A stretch of 64,000 bases of DNA from contig CALKBI010000013.1 in NCBI GenBank assembly GCA_937990185.1, forward strand, positions 1 to 64,000. The letters are read 5' to 3'. The notes beneath the pieces were generated by a model. That model made no database searches. It saw only the letters and a program-made list of their open reading frames with translations, and was not told the origin of the DNA. The translations under genes were made by a program, and so were the position numbers. Below, one piece after another: positions 9,431 through 19,612 of the stretch (within the stretch, counting starts at the first letter, position 1; each line of letters begins with the position of its first letter). Source of the DNA: an uncultured Neomegalonema sp. (GTDB lineage Bacteria; Pseudomonadota; Alphaproteobacteria; Rhodobacterales; Rhodobacteraceae).

Positions 9431-11520
9431 TGTTCCTCCTTTCGTACAAGGACAAGGTTGAGAAACCCATCGACCGATACCTCAAAATCGCTACTCACAA
9501 GCGTCGTTGTCTGCGGTTCAACGATTAGGGCAGGGCCTTTGAGGTGATCGCCGGGTTGTAGAATGCTTCGAGGGATAATCGCGGCGCTTATCTGATTGCC
9601 AGTTACATCACATTGAATCTCTCGCGTTTCGCTTGGTTCGATTGATCGACTCTGAGGCGGCTGCTCTGCCTCTGAGGATGGCTTGGAAAGAGTTGAAACC
9701 AGAACTGACCAATTCAATATCTCTATGCTCATGCCCGGCACGGGGCGAGAGAATTGAGCGCTGTATGCTTCTTCAAACATATCTTGCAAAGACGCTTTGT
9801 CGCTTTCAGTTAGAGTGCGATCAGGCAGCGTGATTTCAATTTCATGGCCTTGGCCGTGATAGCGCATGAAAGCGGTTCGCTGTACCTGCAACGCCTCGTC
9901 TGGTGCTCCACTCTGGACGACCGTTTTTGCATCCGTAACCATTGTTTCGAACAGCGCGTTAATTGCCGAAAGATTAAGAGTGTTGAGGCGGGAATAATGG
10001 CTGCGTACGAGTTCGAATGAAACCGGCGCATCCAGAAAACCGACCGCTGAGCCGACGCCCGGATCGAGCGGGATTAAGATGCGCTTGATCCCCGCTCGCC
10101 GTGCAACGCGGGTCGCATGGAGCGGACCGTTGCCACCGAAGGCTATCATTGTGCGCCCGGCAAGTTCTTTTCCTGACTCGACCGCGTGCATACGCCCGGC
10201 GCTCGCCATGTTTTCATCAACAATCTGGCTCACACCGCGCGCTGAGGCCGTCGGCGAAAGCCCCAGCGCATTTCCAATCGAATGTAACAGCGCTTTGTCT
10301 GCTGCGCCTGTATCAATGCGAAGCCGTCCCTCTGCAAAGCGGTCAGGGTCAATGTAGCCGAGCGATACGTCTGCATCCGTAACCGTTGCATCCACTCCGC
10401 CCCGTGCGAAGGCAGCAGGTCCGGGTTCCGAACCGGCACTTTGTGGACCGACAGTAATCCGATCCAGAGAATCGACCGAGGCGATAGAACCGCCTCCGGC
10501 CCCAATCTCGATCATCTCTACAACGGGAATCCGCACTGGCATTCCACTGCCTTTGATGAATCGGGCCGCACGCGCGATCTCGAAGTTCCGTGACGTTTGT
10601 GGAGCGTAGTCGTCTATCAGGCACAGTTTGGCTGTTGTCCCGCCAATATCAAAAGAAAGCACACGGTCTAGTCCGGTGTTTTGGGCAACGCGTGCGGCTA
10701 GCACTGCTCCGCCTGAAGGTCCGCTTTCGACCAATCTAATCGGTAGGCGCTGCGCAGTTTCAATTGTGGTCATGCCGCCACCGGATGTCATCATCAGGAT
10801 CGGGCATCGCAAACCTTCTTTAGCGAAGGTCTTTGCAAACTGTGCCAGATAGGTGGCCATCAAAGGTTGAATATAAGCATTCGCAACTGTGGTGCATAAC
10901 CGTTCAAATTCCCGTGCTTCGGGGCTGACGTCAGATGAAAGAGAGACAAAAATTTCGGGTCGACGTGCGGTAATTAAATCGCGCAGACGCTGTTCATGAA
11001 CCGGGTTCGCGTAAGAATGTAGCAGGCAAATTGCCAAGGCCGTCGCGCCGCTTGCATCAATCTCGGTGAGTAATCTGTCGATAGAGGTTTCGTCTAGCGG
11101 AGTCAGAATATCTCCATGGACATTCATTCGCTCGGGAACCGTGAAGCACCGCGAGCGCGGTACAATCAAGTCGGGTTTGTCGATGTTGATATCGTACTGG
11201 CTGTAGCGCCGCTCATAGGCAATCTCGAGGATATCACGAAAGCCCTCAGTGGTGATTCCGGCAACAACAGCGCCGCGCCGCTCAATCAGTGCATTTGTTG
11301 CGAGCGTGGTTCCGTGAACGAATGCCGTGACCTGCTCAATGCCAATACCTAATTCTCTCAAAACAATACGGGTTCCGTCCAGCGCGCCGCTCGTCGGGTC
11401 GGATGGTGTTGTCGGCGTTTTAGCCGTCGCACAAATTGCGCCGTTGTTATCAGCAATAGCAACATCGGTGAAAGTGCCACCGATATCGACGGCCAGCCGA
11501 TATTGATCTTGTGAAGTCAT
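9427..11520 (-). CDS. hyuA: Hydantoinase A / oxoprolinase family protein
   Basis: 697 aa; VDIGGTFTDVAI, HGTTLATNALIERRG, SFDIGGTTAKLCLI. Confidence 0.9.
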   Translation of the reverse strand: MTSQDQYRLAVDIGGTFTDVAIADNNGAICATAKTPTTPSDPTSGALDGTRIVLRELGIGIEQVTAFVHGTTLATNALIERRGAVVAGITTEGFRDILEIAYERRYSQYDINIDKPDLIVPRSRCFTVPERMNVHGDILTPLDETSIDRLLTEIDASGATALAICLLHSYANPVHEQRLRDLITARRPEIFVSLSSDVSPEAREFERLCTTVANAYIQPLMATYLAQFAKTFAKEGLRCPILMMTSGGGMTTIETAQRLPIRLVESGPSGGAVLAARVAQNTGLDRVLSFDIGGTTAKLCLIDDYAPQTSRNFEIARAARFIKGSGMPVRIPVVEMIEIGAGGGSIASVDSLDRITVGPQSAGSEPGPAAFARGGVDATVTDADVSLGYIDPDRFAEGRLRIDTGAADKALLHSIGNALGLSPTASARGVSQIVDENMASAGRMHAVESGKELAGRTMIAFGGNGPLHATRVARRAGIKRILIPLDPGVGSAVGFLDAPVSFELVRSHYSRLNTLNLSAINALFETMVTDAKTVVQSGAPDEALQVQRTAFMRYHGQGHEIEITLPDRTLTESDKASLQDMFEEAYSAQFSRPVPGMSIEILNWSVLVSTLSKPSSEAEQPPQSRSIEPSETREIQCDVTGNQISAAIIPRSILQPGDHLKGPALIVEPQTTTLVSSDFEVSVDGFLNLVLVRKEEQ

Positions 11521-11760
11521 GATGATGTCTAAGCCATTACAAGCGTGAGGTCACAGGCCGAAACCGCTATGCAGGGAATTCAGGCTACAAGATCACATCT
11601 TGTTGCACGACGCCCTCTCTGGCGGTCATGCACTTGATCGTTCAAGATATGGGTCGAAATCATCATGATGAATGGTTGTCTTTAAGAATGCGATTTGTCA
11701 ATCATTTGACACCGCTCATTTTGGCTGGGCACAGTCACTCATAAGATCGAAAGAAATTGC

Positions 11761-12696
11761 ATGGCGCTTCTACTCGATATCAGACAGCCTGAATGGATGA
11801 CGGAAGCGGCCCTCTATGATTTGCTCAAACCGTTGATGCCTGAGACGCCGATCTATTACTCGTTCGACGACTGCCCGCTTGAAGAGATCAAAATGCTCGC
11901 CGTCTCAAAATTGCATCCCGGAGTGGTCGAGCGTTTGCCAAATCTAACTTTGGTACAAAAGTTGGGTGCGGGGGTGGAAACCATCGTTGGCAATCCCGAG
12001 CTGCGAGATGGTATCCGTATAGCTCGACTTGCGCCTGATACGCCAGCGGATGAGATCGCCGAATATGCGCTTGCGTATGTTCTGCGTGCACAACGAAATA
12101 TGGCGCAGCATGAAGCATCCGCCACGATGCGAGAATGGACTCCCCTTGCACCCAAGAAAAGCAAAGAAGCGATAGTCGCGGTATTAGGCCTTGGTCATAT
12201 TGGCGGACGAACAGCCCGTCTGTTCGCGGCTCTCGGTTTTAAGACGGTCGGTTGGAGCCGGACGCTCAAATCAATTCCCGGCGTCAATTGCAGAGCGGGC
12301 CTCGACACCCTTGATGATGTTTTGGCGCAAGCGGATTATGTCATCTCGATTTTACCATCGACGCCTGAGACGGCGAATCTTTTTGATGGCGCACGCCTGA
12401 ACGCCATGAAGCCAACGGCAATGCTTATAAATGCAGGGCGTGGTGATCTGATTGTCGAGGCTGATTTGATCTCAGCACTGAATAATGAACGGCTGGGTGC
12501 AGCAGTGCTGGATGTCTTCCGGCAAGAACCTTTGCCACGAGATCATCCGTTTTGGGCGCACAAAAAGATCATGGTGACACCACATGTTTCCGGCTGGCAC
12601 ATTGATGATGGGCTTACCGTCGTGGCGGATAATTACCGGCGGCTCTTGTCTGGCAAGCCGCTCTTGAATGAAGTGAACATTTCGCGCGGGTACTGA
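11761..12696 (+). CDS. D-2-hydroxyacid dehydrogenase (glyoxylate/hydroxypyruvate reductase A-like)
   Basis: 311 aa; VLGLGHIGGRTARLFAALGF, LINAGRGDLIVEADL, VTPHVSGW motifs. Confidence 0.85.
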   Translation: MALLLDIRQPEWMTEAALYDLLKPLMPETPIYYSFDDCPLEEIKMLAVSKLHPGVVERLPNLTLVQKLGAGVETIVGNPELRDGIRIARLAPDTPADEIAEYALAYVLRAQRNMAQHEASATMREWTPLAPKKSKEAIVAVLGLGHIGGRTARLFAALGFKTVGWSRTLKSIPGVNCRAGLDTLDDVLAQADYVISILPSTPETANLFDGARLNAMKPTAMLINAGRGDLIVEADLISALNNERLGAAVLDVFRQEPLPRDHPFWAHKKIMVTPHVSGWHIDDGLTVVADNYRRLLSGKPLLNEVNISRGY

Positions 12697-12706
12697 AAGC
12701 AACTCT

Positions 12707-14080
12707 ATGACACAAATCTCGACGCTCGAAAAACCGTCCGGCGCTTTTGATCGAGTTGCCCGTTTCAACGCAGATTTGCGATTTGAGGATATCCCGGAAG
12801 ACGTAATTGAGATGGCTGCGCTCTATATGCTCGACCTGATCGGCGTGGCCGCCGCAGGAGCGCAGCTTGATGCAGGGAGAATCGCGCGCGATCATGCGGC
12901 GAAGCATTGGGCCGCCTGTCCCGAAGCGTCATCGGCCCGTCTACTGTTTGATGGGCGAGGCACTTCATTGCCGGGTTTTGGGTTCGCTATGGCGACACAA
13001 ATCGATAATCTCGATGCCCATGATGGCTGGCAACCGTCGAAAGGCCACGCCGGAGCGGCGTTATTTCCGGCCTTGGCAGCCTTCGCCCAAGCGGACGACT
13101 CATTAACAGGACGAGAGGCACTCACAGCTTTTGTGAGCGGTTACGAAATCGCCTACCGAGCGGGGGTTGCTCTTCATGCCACCGTTGAGGATTATCATAC
13201 ATCCGGTGCATGGAACTCGCTCGGTTGTGCTGCAATCGGGACAAGGCTTCGCGGCTTGAGTGATGATACATTGCGGCACGCGCTGGGCATTGCGGAATAT
13301 CACAGCCCGCGCAGCCAGATGATGCGCGAGGTCGCCAATCCGACGATGTTACATGATGGCTCAGGCTTCGGCGCGCCTGTTGGCATTCTTGCCGTGCTGC
13401 TCGCCGAAGAAGGATTTACCGGGGCGCCTGCCGCGACGGTGGAATTCGATGATGCCGTGTTTGCATGGGATAGTCTGGGGACTGAATGGGTCACGATCCA
13501 ACAATATATCAAACCCTATCCGATTTGCCGCTGGGCACATGCGGCGATTGATGCAACGCTTGCTTTACGTAAGGAGCACAACCTCTCACCGGAGATGATC
13601 GACCGCGTTGAGATCGCGACTTTTGGCTATTCCGCCGCGTTAAATTGCGATGTGCCGACGAGCACGAGCAATGCTCAATATTCCCTCGCGTGGCCGATCG
13701 CTTGCGCTCTTGTTCGCGGGCGCATTGGCGTAGAAGAAGTCATGGACTCCAGCTTTGACGATCCCAAATTGGTTTCAATGACGAAGCGCGTTTCGGCAAA
13801 TGTTGACCCTGAAATCGAAAAGACATTCCCAAATGAGCGCCTCGCTGCTGTTACCGTCACCTTGCATGGCGGGAAAGTTTTAGAGAGCGGTGTTACCCGA
13901 GCGAGTGGCGGTCCTGATCCTCAACCAAGTCAGGCAGAAGTGGTGGAGAAATTTCGGGATTTTACTGTGCCAATTCTCGGAGCGTCCCGTAGCGAGGCGA
14001 TTGTCGAGACGTGTCTCTCATTGCGTGATGAGAAAAGCCGCTTTCGCAGTCTAACTGATATTCTTACCGAGGCAATCTGA
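12707..14080 (+). CDS. MmgE/PrpD family protein
   Basis: 457 aa; LDLIGVAAAGAQ, HAGAALFPALAAFAQA, FVSGYEIAYRAG, KPYPICRWAHAAIDA. Confidence 0.85.
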   Translation: MTQISTLEKPSGAFDRVARFNADLRFEDIPEDVIEMAALYMLDLIGVAAAGAQLDAGRIARDHAAKHWAACPEASSARLLFDGRGTSLPGFGFAMATQIDNLDAHDGWQPSKGHAGAALFPALAAFAQADDSLTGREALTAFVSGYEIAYRAGVALHATVEDYHTSGAWNSLGCAAIGTRLRGLSDDTLRHALGIAEYHSPRSQMMREVANPTMLHDGSGFGAPVGILAVLLAEEGFTGAPAATVEFDDAVFAWDSLGTEWVTIQQYIKPYPICRWAHAAIDATLALRKEHNLSPEMIDRVEIATFGYSAALNCDVPTSTSNAQYSLAWPIACALVRGRIGVEEVMDSSFDDPKLVSMTKRVSANVDPEIEKTFPNERLAAVTVTLHGGKVLESGVTRASGGPDPQPSQAEVVEKFRDFTVPILGASRSEAIVETCLSLRDEKSRFRSLTDILTEAI

Positions 14081-14133
14081 GGTCGTCGGAACCAAATTTG
14101 GCACAATTTTGAGATATGTCTGGCCGTTATGGA

Positions 14134-14535
14134 TCAATTCTCACTTGGCGGTTCAGGCGGAATCGGTGCGACAGATATGCCGTCGTCTTTGAGTTCTTTG
14201 ACTTCTGTGGGGGATGCATTTCCCCTGATCGGGCGGTGCTCAAGTTCGCCTTCATGCATTTTTCGCGCTTCGGTTGGAAATGAGTTTCCAACGTCTTCAG
14301 TCTCCGCCATGATTTTTGACCGAAACGCTCTAACCTGATTGAAAAATTCCCGAGGGCCGACATCGCTTGTCTTTTTAGGCACACCCGGGGCCATCAATGA
14401 TTTTTCAACGTCCACAGAGCCACAATCCGGACAGGAGATTTGTCCAGCCGAGGCTTGTTCATCGAACGCATCGCTGCCCTTAAACCAAGCTTCAAAGCGA
14501 TGAGAGTTCGCGCATTGTAGCGTGTAGCGGATCAT
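14134..14535 (-). CDS. DUF1178 family protein
   Basis: MIRYTLQCANSHRFEAWFKGSDAFDEQASAGQISCPDCGS with C-x2-C type zinc motif. Confidence 0.85.
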   Translation of the reverse strand: MIRYTLQCANSHRFEAWFKGSDAFDEQASAGQISCPDCGSVDVEKSLMAPGVPKKTSDVGPREFFNQVRAFRSKIMAETEDVGNSFPTEARKMHEGELEHRPIRGNASPTEVKELKDDGISVAPIPPEPPSEN

Positions 14536-14652
14536 CGGTGTCTCTTTGTAACCTTTGTCAGCGGGCGATTCACTTGCGACGTGAGATACTAGATAGTGAA
14601 AATTTCTCCATCGGCAATGTACGTGATGGGAATAACCAGAGTATGGAAACGC

Positions 14653-14680
14653 AAAAGCCCTGCGCAATGGCAGGGCTTTT
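14653..14680 (-). terminator. Rho-independent terminator downstream of gcrA
   Basis: AAAAGCCCTGC-GCAATG-GCAGGGCTTTT perfect stem with T-run on the minus strand. Confidence 0.75.
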
Positions 14681-14706
14681 GACAGTATTTTAGCGGATAG
14701 CTGACG

Positions 14707-15282
14707 TTACGCGCTTCTGCCAATCGCTTGGCGATTTAAGCGTGAACGGTCCCGGTCTCGACGCGAAGACATCGGTTGATACGCCGCTGCAACATGAGAC
14801 GAACAATATGGTTTGCCGGGATCGGCAGGGTGTCCGCAGAAATAGAATTCACCTTTGCTCGGGTCACCGATTGGCCATTTACAGGTCCGCTCGTTCAGCT
14901 CAAGCAATGACAGCTTTTTCGCAGCGGCGTCGACATCGACCAAATCCACCAGAGGCTCCGAAGGAGCAGGCGGATGCGGGAAAGTTGACGTAACCACAGG
15001 CGGTTTATGTGTGGTAACCGGCTTAGGCTTTTCCTTAGCCGCTGCGGGTTCAGCCTTTTCTACGGTTTTCAGCTTTGGCTTTTTCGCTGCAGCTGGCTCT
15101 TTTTTCGCTGCCTTGGCCGTTTCTGGCTTTGCAGTTGCGCGGCTTGCAAGCCCTAGACGGTGAACTTTGCCGATCACAGCATTTCGTGTCACACCACCAA
15201 GAACTTTAGCGATTTGGCTGGCGCTTTGACCTTCGCCCCAGAGGGTTTTAAGCGTTTCGACGCGTTCGTCAGTCCAAGACAT
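14707..15282 (-). CDS. gcrA: GcrA cell cycle regulator
   Basis: MSWTDERVETLKTLWGEGQSASQIAKVLGGVTRNAVIGKVHRLGL; C-terminal CKWPIGDPSKGEFYFCGHP. Confidence 0.95.
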   Translation of the reverse strand: MSWTDERVETLKTLWGEGQSASQIAKVLGGVTRNAVIGKVHRLGLASRATAKPETAKAAKKEPAAAKKPKLKTVEKAEPAAAKEKPKPVTTHKPPVVTSTFPHPPAPSEPLVDLVDVDAAAKKLSLLELNERTCKWPIGDPSKGEFYFCGHPADPGKPYCSSHVAAAYQPMSSRRDRDRSRLNRQAIGRSA

Positions 15283-15427
15283 AGGGAACCCTCAATCATA
15301 GAATTACACCGTGGCATCATAAAGCGATGCAACAGGTTATTTATGGAACATAGAGGTAGTTTATTACATGACGTGTGCCACTTTCAAGGTATGACTGGTC
15401 CCGTTAACCTAATAAAATCAAGGAACT

Positions 15428-16258
15428 TTGTTTGTAATGTCGATGGCATCAAGCGCTGCACAGCGCACACCAATGGGGCAACGTCGCTTTGGACGCGTAA
15501 ATTGGCGCGGCATGATGACGTTGTACGTCAAGGAAGTTCATAGGTTTTTCAAGGTTTACATGCAAACGCTGGTTGCACCTGTGGCGACTGCAGGTCTGTT
15601 TATGGCGGTGTTCACTTTGGCGCTCGCAGCGCGCCGTGGGGATGTGGATGGGATGCCGTTTGCCGCGTTTCTTGCTCCCGGAATTGTGATGATGGCGGTT
15701 ATTCAGAACGCTTTCGCCAATTCCTCATCGTCAATCGTTGTCGGGAAGGTGCAGGGAAACATCATCGATGTGCTTATGCCTCCTTTGTCGCCGGGCGAAT
15801 TGACGACGGCCTATGCGCTGGGCGGCGTCACGCGGGGATTATGCGTTGCTGCACTGGCAGTTTTATTGGTGTTTCCGTTCATAGGTTTGGGGGTGGTAAA
15901 CCCGCTCTGGGCATTGTTTTTTGCTTTTATTGGTGCGTTGATACTCGCATTGATGGGTATCATGACGGGGGTGTGGGCAGAAAAGTTTGATCATACCGCT
16001 GCGGTTACGAATTTCCTTGTGACGCCATTGGCGTTTCTGTCTGGCACATTCTACAAGGTAAGTGACCTGCCTGAACCATGGTCGACCATATCTAGCTGGA
16101 ATCCGATCCACTTTCTAATCGATGGCTTTCGGTGGGGAATTTTGGGTGTTGGCGAGAGTAATCCTTGGGTGGGTGCGATTGTGTCGCTCTTAATCGCGGC
16201 ACTGCTATGGATGGTTTGCCTTTGGATGTTTCGTACAGGATATCGGCTGAAGAGCTAG
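15428..16258 (+). CDS. ABC-2 type transporter permease
   Basis: 276 aa; hydrophobic; LAPGIVMMAVIQNAFANSSSSIVVGKVQGNIIDVLMPPLSPGE, FLSGTFYKVSDLP, NPIHFLIDGFRWG. Confidence 0.85.
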   Translation: MFVMSMASSAAQRTPMGQRRFGRVNWRGMMTLYVKEVHRFFKVYMQTLVAPVATAGLFMAVFTLALAARRGDVDGMPFAAFLAPGIVMMAVIQNAFANSSSSIVVGKVQGNIIDVLMPPLSPGELTTAYALGGVTRGLCVAALAVLLVFPFIGLGVVNPLWALFFAFIGALILALMGIMTGVWAEKFDHTAAVTNFLVTPLAFLSGTFYKVSDLPEPWSTISSWNPIHFLIDGFRWGILGVGESNPWVGAIVSLLIAALLWMVCLWMFRTGYRLKS

Positions 16259-16333
16259 AAAGCGTACCAAGCCAATCGTTCAGCCTTATGAATTCTTTGG
16301 GCCTTCACGAAAACGAAGACCCAAAGAGAGGCG

Positions 16334-17167
16334 TTAGTTCACTTTCCCGGCTCGAACGAGATAGGTGGCCATTCCTTGAATGTTTAATTCGCGCCAATTG
16401 TCATAGCTGAGCCAATCCTTGTAAGCGTCCATTGTTACAGAGGCTTTTAGATCGCTAACGGATTTTCCGGCTTTCAGGCCCGCTAAAACCTCAGCGCGCA
16501 GTTCTTCCATATAAATGCGGGCATCCGCCGCGTCTGCTTTGACGCCGACATTGCCATGCGCGGGCGCGAAAATCTCAAAGTCGAGTGTTTCTACTTTGCG
16601 AACCTGTTCGATCCACGCATCAATGCTTGAACTTGGCATTGTTTGGTAAGGCAAGCGCTTGGGGGATGCGACATCTGTAATAAAGGCTACATTTTCAGGC
16701 CGGACGATGACGGCTATGAGGTCTTCGCCGTGGCCTTCGCCGAGATATGTCATCTCAAATGTTTTGCCGCCTATGGTCATTGACATTTCTTCGCTGAAGC
16801 GAACCGTTGGCGCAATGCCATCGATTGTTGCTGGGGCATTCTCCTGAGCAATAACTGTCTGCGCACCCAGTGCGCTTCCGCCGGATGCATGATCTCCGTG
16901 GCTATGGCTGTAAATGAGGTGTGTAATCGGCTTGTTCGTAATCTGGCTCAGGTTTTCCTTTAGCCAGGCCGACGCACCTTCGTTGATTGGATCTACAACC
17001 ACGACACTGTCGTTTGTAACCGTCACAAGCGAATAATGAAAATTGTTCTTAAAGCGATAAACGTCTCCGGCGACTTTTTCGATGGCGCGTTTATCTGCCG
17101 CTTGTGCTGCAGAGACGCCTATTGATGTTACAATTGCCAGAACTAGAGCGTGTATACATGTCTTCAT
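16334..17167 (-). CDS. Secreted MBL-fold metallo-hydrolase
   Basis: Signal peptide-like N-terminus; HSHGDHASGG zinc motif. Confidence 0.85.
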   Translation of the reverse strand: MKTCIHALVLAIVTSIGVSAAQAADKRAIEKVAGDVYRFKNNFHYSLVTVTNDSVVVVDPINEGASAWLKENLSQITNKPITHLIYSHSHGDHASGGSALGAQTVIAQENAPATIDGIAPTVRFSEEMSMTIGGKTFEMTYLGEGHGEDLIAVIVRPENVAFITDVASPKRLPYQTMPSSSIDAWIEQVRKVETLDFEIFAPAHGNVGVKADAADARIYMEELRAEVLAGLKAGKSVSDLKASVTMDAYKDWLSYDNWRELNIQGMATYLVRAGKVN

Positions 17168-17362
17168 GATATCCTCCCGTTGTTATTTTCTTTTATTGCT
17201 AAGGTATGCTCGGCAGCCGTAAAGCCACAGATCCGTGATTAAGGGATTGCTCTAAGGTATCTCTCTTGGATTATGATCCGGATCTTGGTGATTAAGAGCA
17301 CTCGGGGTCTTTCATTCCGCAGCGCAATATGGTGAAACGCCATCAGGATATCGGAGGCTGAG

Positions 17363-19426
17363 ATGAGCGATCTGCGCAAGCTGGTGATTGATGGGGAAGA
17401 GCATGAGCTGGACCCAAATCTGACAGTGCTTCAGGCATGTGAAGTTGCGGGCAAAGAAATCCCGCGTTTCTGCTATCACGAGCGCCTGTCAATCGCGGGT
17501 AACTGCCGCATGTGCCTTATCGAAGCTGTCGGCGCACCGAAACCGATGGCGTCTTGTGCGATGCAAGTCAAAGATTTGCGCGGTGGGCCTGAGGGACAGC
17601 CTCCTGCGATCAAAACAAACTCTCCTCTGGTCAAACAAGCCCGCGAAGGAGTGATGGAGTTTCTACTCATTAATCACCCTCTTGATTGCCCGATCTGTGA
17701 TCAGGGTGGTGAGTGTGACCTGCAAGATCAGGCTATGGCTTATGGCGCTGACTTTAGTCGCTTTAATGAAGCAAAGCGGTCGATGGACGAGATCAATCTT
17801 GGGCCACTGATCAAAACACATATGACGCGCTGCATTCAATGCACCCGCTGTGTGCGATTTGCGACGGAAATTGCTGGTGTACCCGAAATGGGCTGCACTG
17901 GGCGCGGTGAGGATGCCGAGATCGTAAGCTATCTCGATTCGGCGCTGACGTCAGAAATGCAGGGCAATGTGATTGATCTTTGCCCCGTCGGTGCGCTGAC
18001 ATCACGCCCTTATGCATTTAACGCGCGCCCATGGGAGTTGCGCAAAACCGAGACGATTGACGTCATGGACGCGCTTGGCTCGAATATCCGTATCGACGCT
18101 AAAGGCACAGAGGTCATGCGGGTCATGCCTCTCAACCATGACGGCGTGAATGAGGAATGGATCTCGGATAAGACTCGCTTTGCCTGTGATGGTTTGGCAC
18201 GGCAACGACTCGACCAACCTTATGTGCGTAAAGACGGCAAGCTCACTGCTGCGAGTTGGGATGAAGCATTTGCTGCTATCCGCGAAAAAATCACTGGAAT
18301 AGCTCCAGAAAAGGTCGCGGCGCTTGCGGGGGATTTGGTTTCAACCGAAGCGATGTTTGCGCTTAAAGCGCTCATGGACCAAATCGGGTCTGCGAATGTC
18401 GACTGTCGTCAGGATGGAGCAAAACTGCCAGCGGGTAATCGCTCGGCTTGGCTGTTTAACTCGACAATCGAAGGGATTGAAGACGCTGATGCGATTGTGC
18501 TGATTGGCACTAACCCGCGTAAAGAATCGCCAGTGCTTAACGCCCGTATCCGCAAGGCATGGCTGACCGGAACAGAAATTGGCGTAGTCGGCGAAGCGGT
18601 CGATTTAACCTACGATACGCATCACATAGGAGTAGGGGGCGGATCGCTCTCTTCGATTAAAGACAGTAGCTTCTATAAAGACGTTCTGTCTAAAGCTGAG
18701 CGTCCTTTGGTCATCCTTGGTGCTGCGGCAACTGCGCGTGATGATGGTGAAGCTGTCCTTGGTGCTGCGATGGCGTTGGCTGAAAGTCTCGGCGGTCAGT
18801 TCTCAATGCTCCATTCGGCAGCGGCTCGCGTTGGCGGTATGGAAGTCAACTGTCTTCCGGGAGAAGGCGGACGTGATACCGATGGTATCCTCGTCGGCGC
18901 TGCGAGCGGTGCGCTAGAAGTTGTCTATCTTCTCGGAGCCGACGAAATTGACATGGAGACTCTCGGTCAAGCTTTTGTGATTTATCAGGGGCATCACGGT
19001 GATGCCGGGGCGCATCGTGCTGATGTGGTTTTACCGGCGGCGGCATATACTGAGCAGACCGGCCTTTTCGTTAATACCGAAGGACGTCCGCAAATCGCTT
19101 ACCGTGCTGCGTTCCCGCCGGGCGAAGCGAAAGAAGATTGGGCAATTATCCGGGCACTCTCAGAACGCCTTGGAGAACCGTTACCTTTTGATTCTATTGA
19201 TCAACTTCGAGCCAAGCTTTTCGAGAAATTTCCACACCTGCAATCAATCAATACGATTACACCTGCTGAATGGCGGGCTGCACCTGCGGGAACTGTCGAT
19301 GAAGCTCCATTCGTCTGTCCAATTGATGACTTTTATCTAACCAATTCGATTACCCGAGCATCAGAAACGATGGCGGAATGTTCTCGGCTAGCTCAAGAGA
19401 AAACAGCTGCATTGGCTGCGGAGTGA
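17363..19426 (+). CDS. nuoG: NADH-quinone oxidoreductase subunit G
   Basis: 687 aa; Fe-S motifs [39 protein letters not shown]. Confidence 0.97.
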   Translation: MSDLRKLVIDGEEHELDPNLTVLQACEVAGKEIPRFCYHERLSIAGNCRMCLIEAVGAPKPMASCAMQVKDLRGGPEGQPPAIKTNSPLVKQAREGVMEFLLINHPLDCPICDQGGECDLQDQAMAYGADFSRFNEAKRSMDEINLGPLIKTHMTRCIQCTRCVRFATEIAGVPEMGCTGRGEDAEIVSYLDSALTSEMQGNVIDLCPVGALTSRPYAFNARPWELRKTETIDVMDALGSNIRIDAKGTEVMRVMPLNHDGVNEEWISDKTRFACDGLARQRLDQPYVRKDGKLTAASWDEAFAAIREKITGIAPEKVAALAGDLVSTEAMFALKALMDQIGSANVDCRQDGAKLPAGNRSAWLFNSTIEGIEDADAIVLIGTNPRKESPVLNARIRKAWLTGTEIGVVGEAVDLTYDTHHIGVGGGSLSSIKDSSFYKDVLSKAERPLVILGAAATARDDGEAVLGAAMALAESLGGQFSMLHSAAARVGGMEVNCLPGEGGRDTDGILVGAASGALEVVYLLGADEIDMETLGQAFVIYQGHHGDAGAHRADVVLPAAAYTEQTGLFVNTEGRPQIAYRAAFPPGEAKEDWAIIRALSERLGEPLPFDSIDQLRAKLFEKFPHLQSINTITPAEWRAAPAGTVDEAPFVCPIDDFYLTNSITRASETMAECSRLAQEKTAALAAE

Positions 19427-19612
19427 ACTACAGATCGAGTATGTAAAGCAAAATGATGTGGCGAAAGCTTGATGAGATACTTTAATTAGAGCCAGTTCAT
19501 TCGCTCGCGAAAAGATGTATTGTTGAGGTATTTGCGTTGGACGCAAAATATGCCAGGAATCCAAAACATTGATTTGTTTGTTGGTACTTAGATATCTGGC
19601 ATGGAGATTTTC

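Noticed and set aside
16295-16336. TCTTTGGG...CCCAAAGA stem between convergent genes, as intrinsic terminator
   Set aside because: Good stem but no adjacent U-tract on either strand; not called as a terminator.
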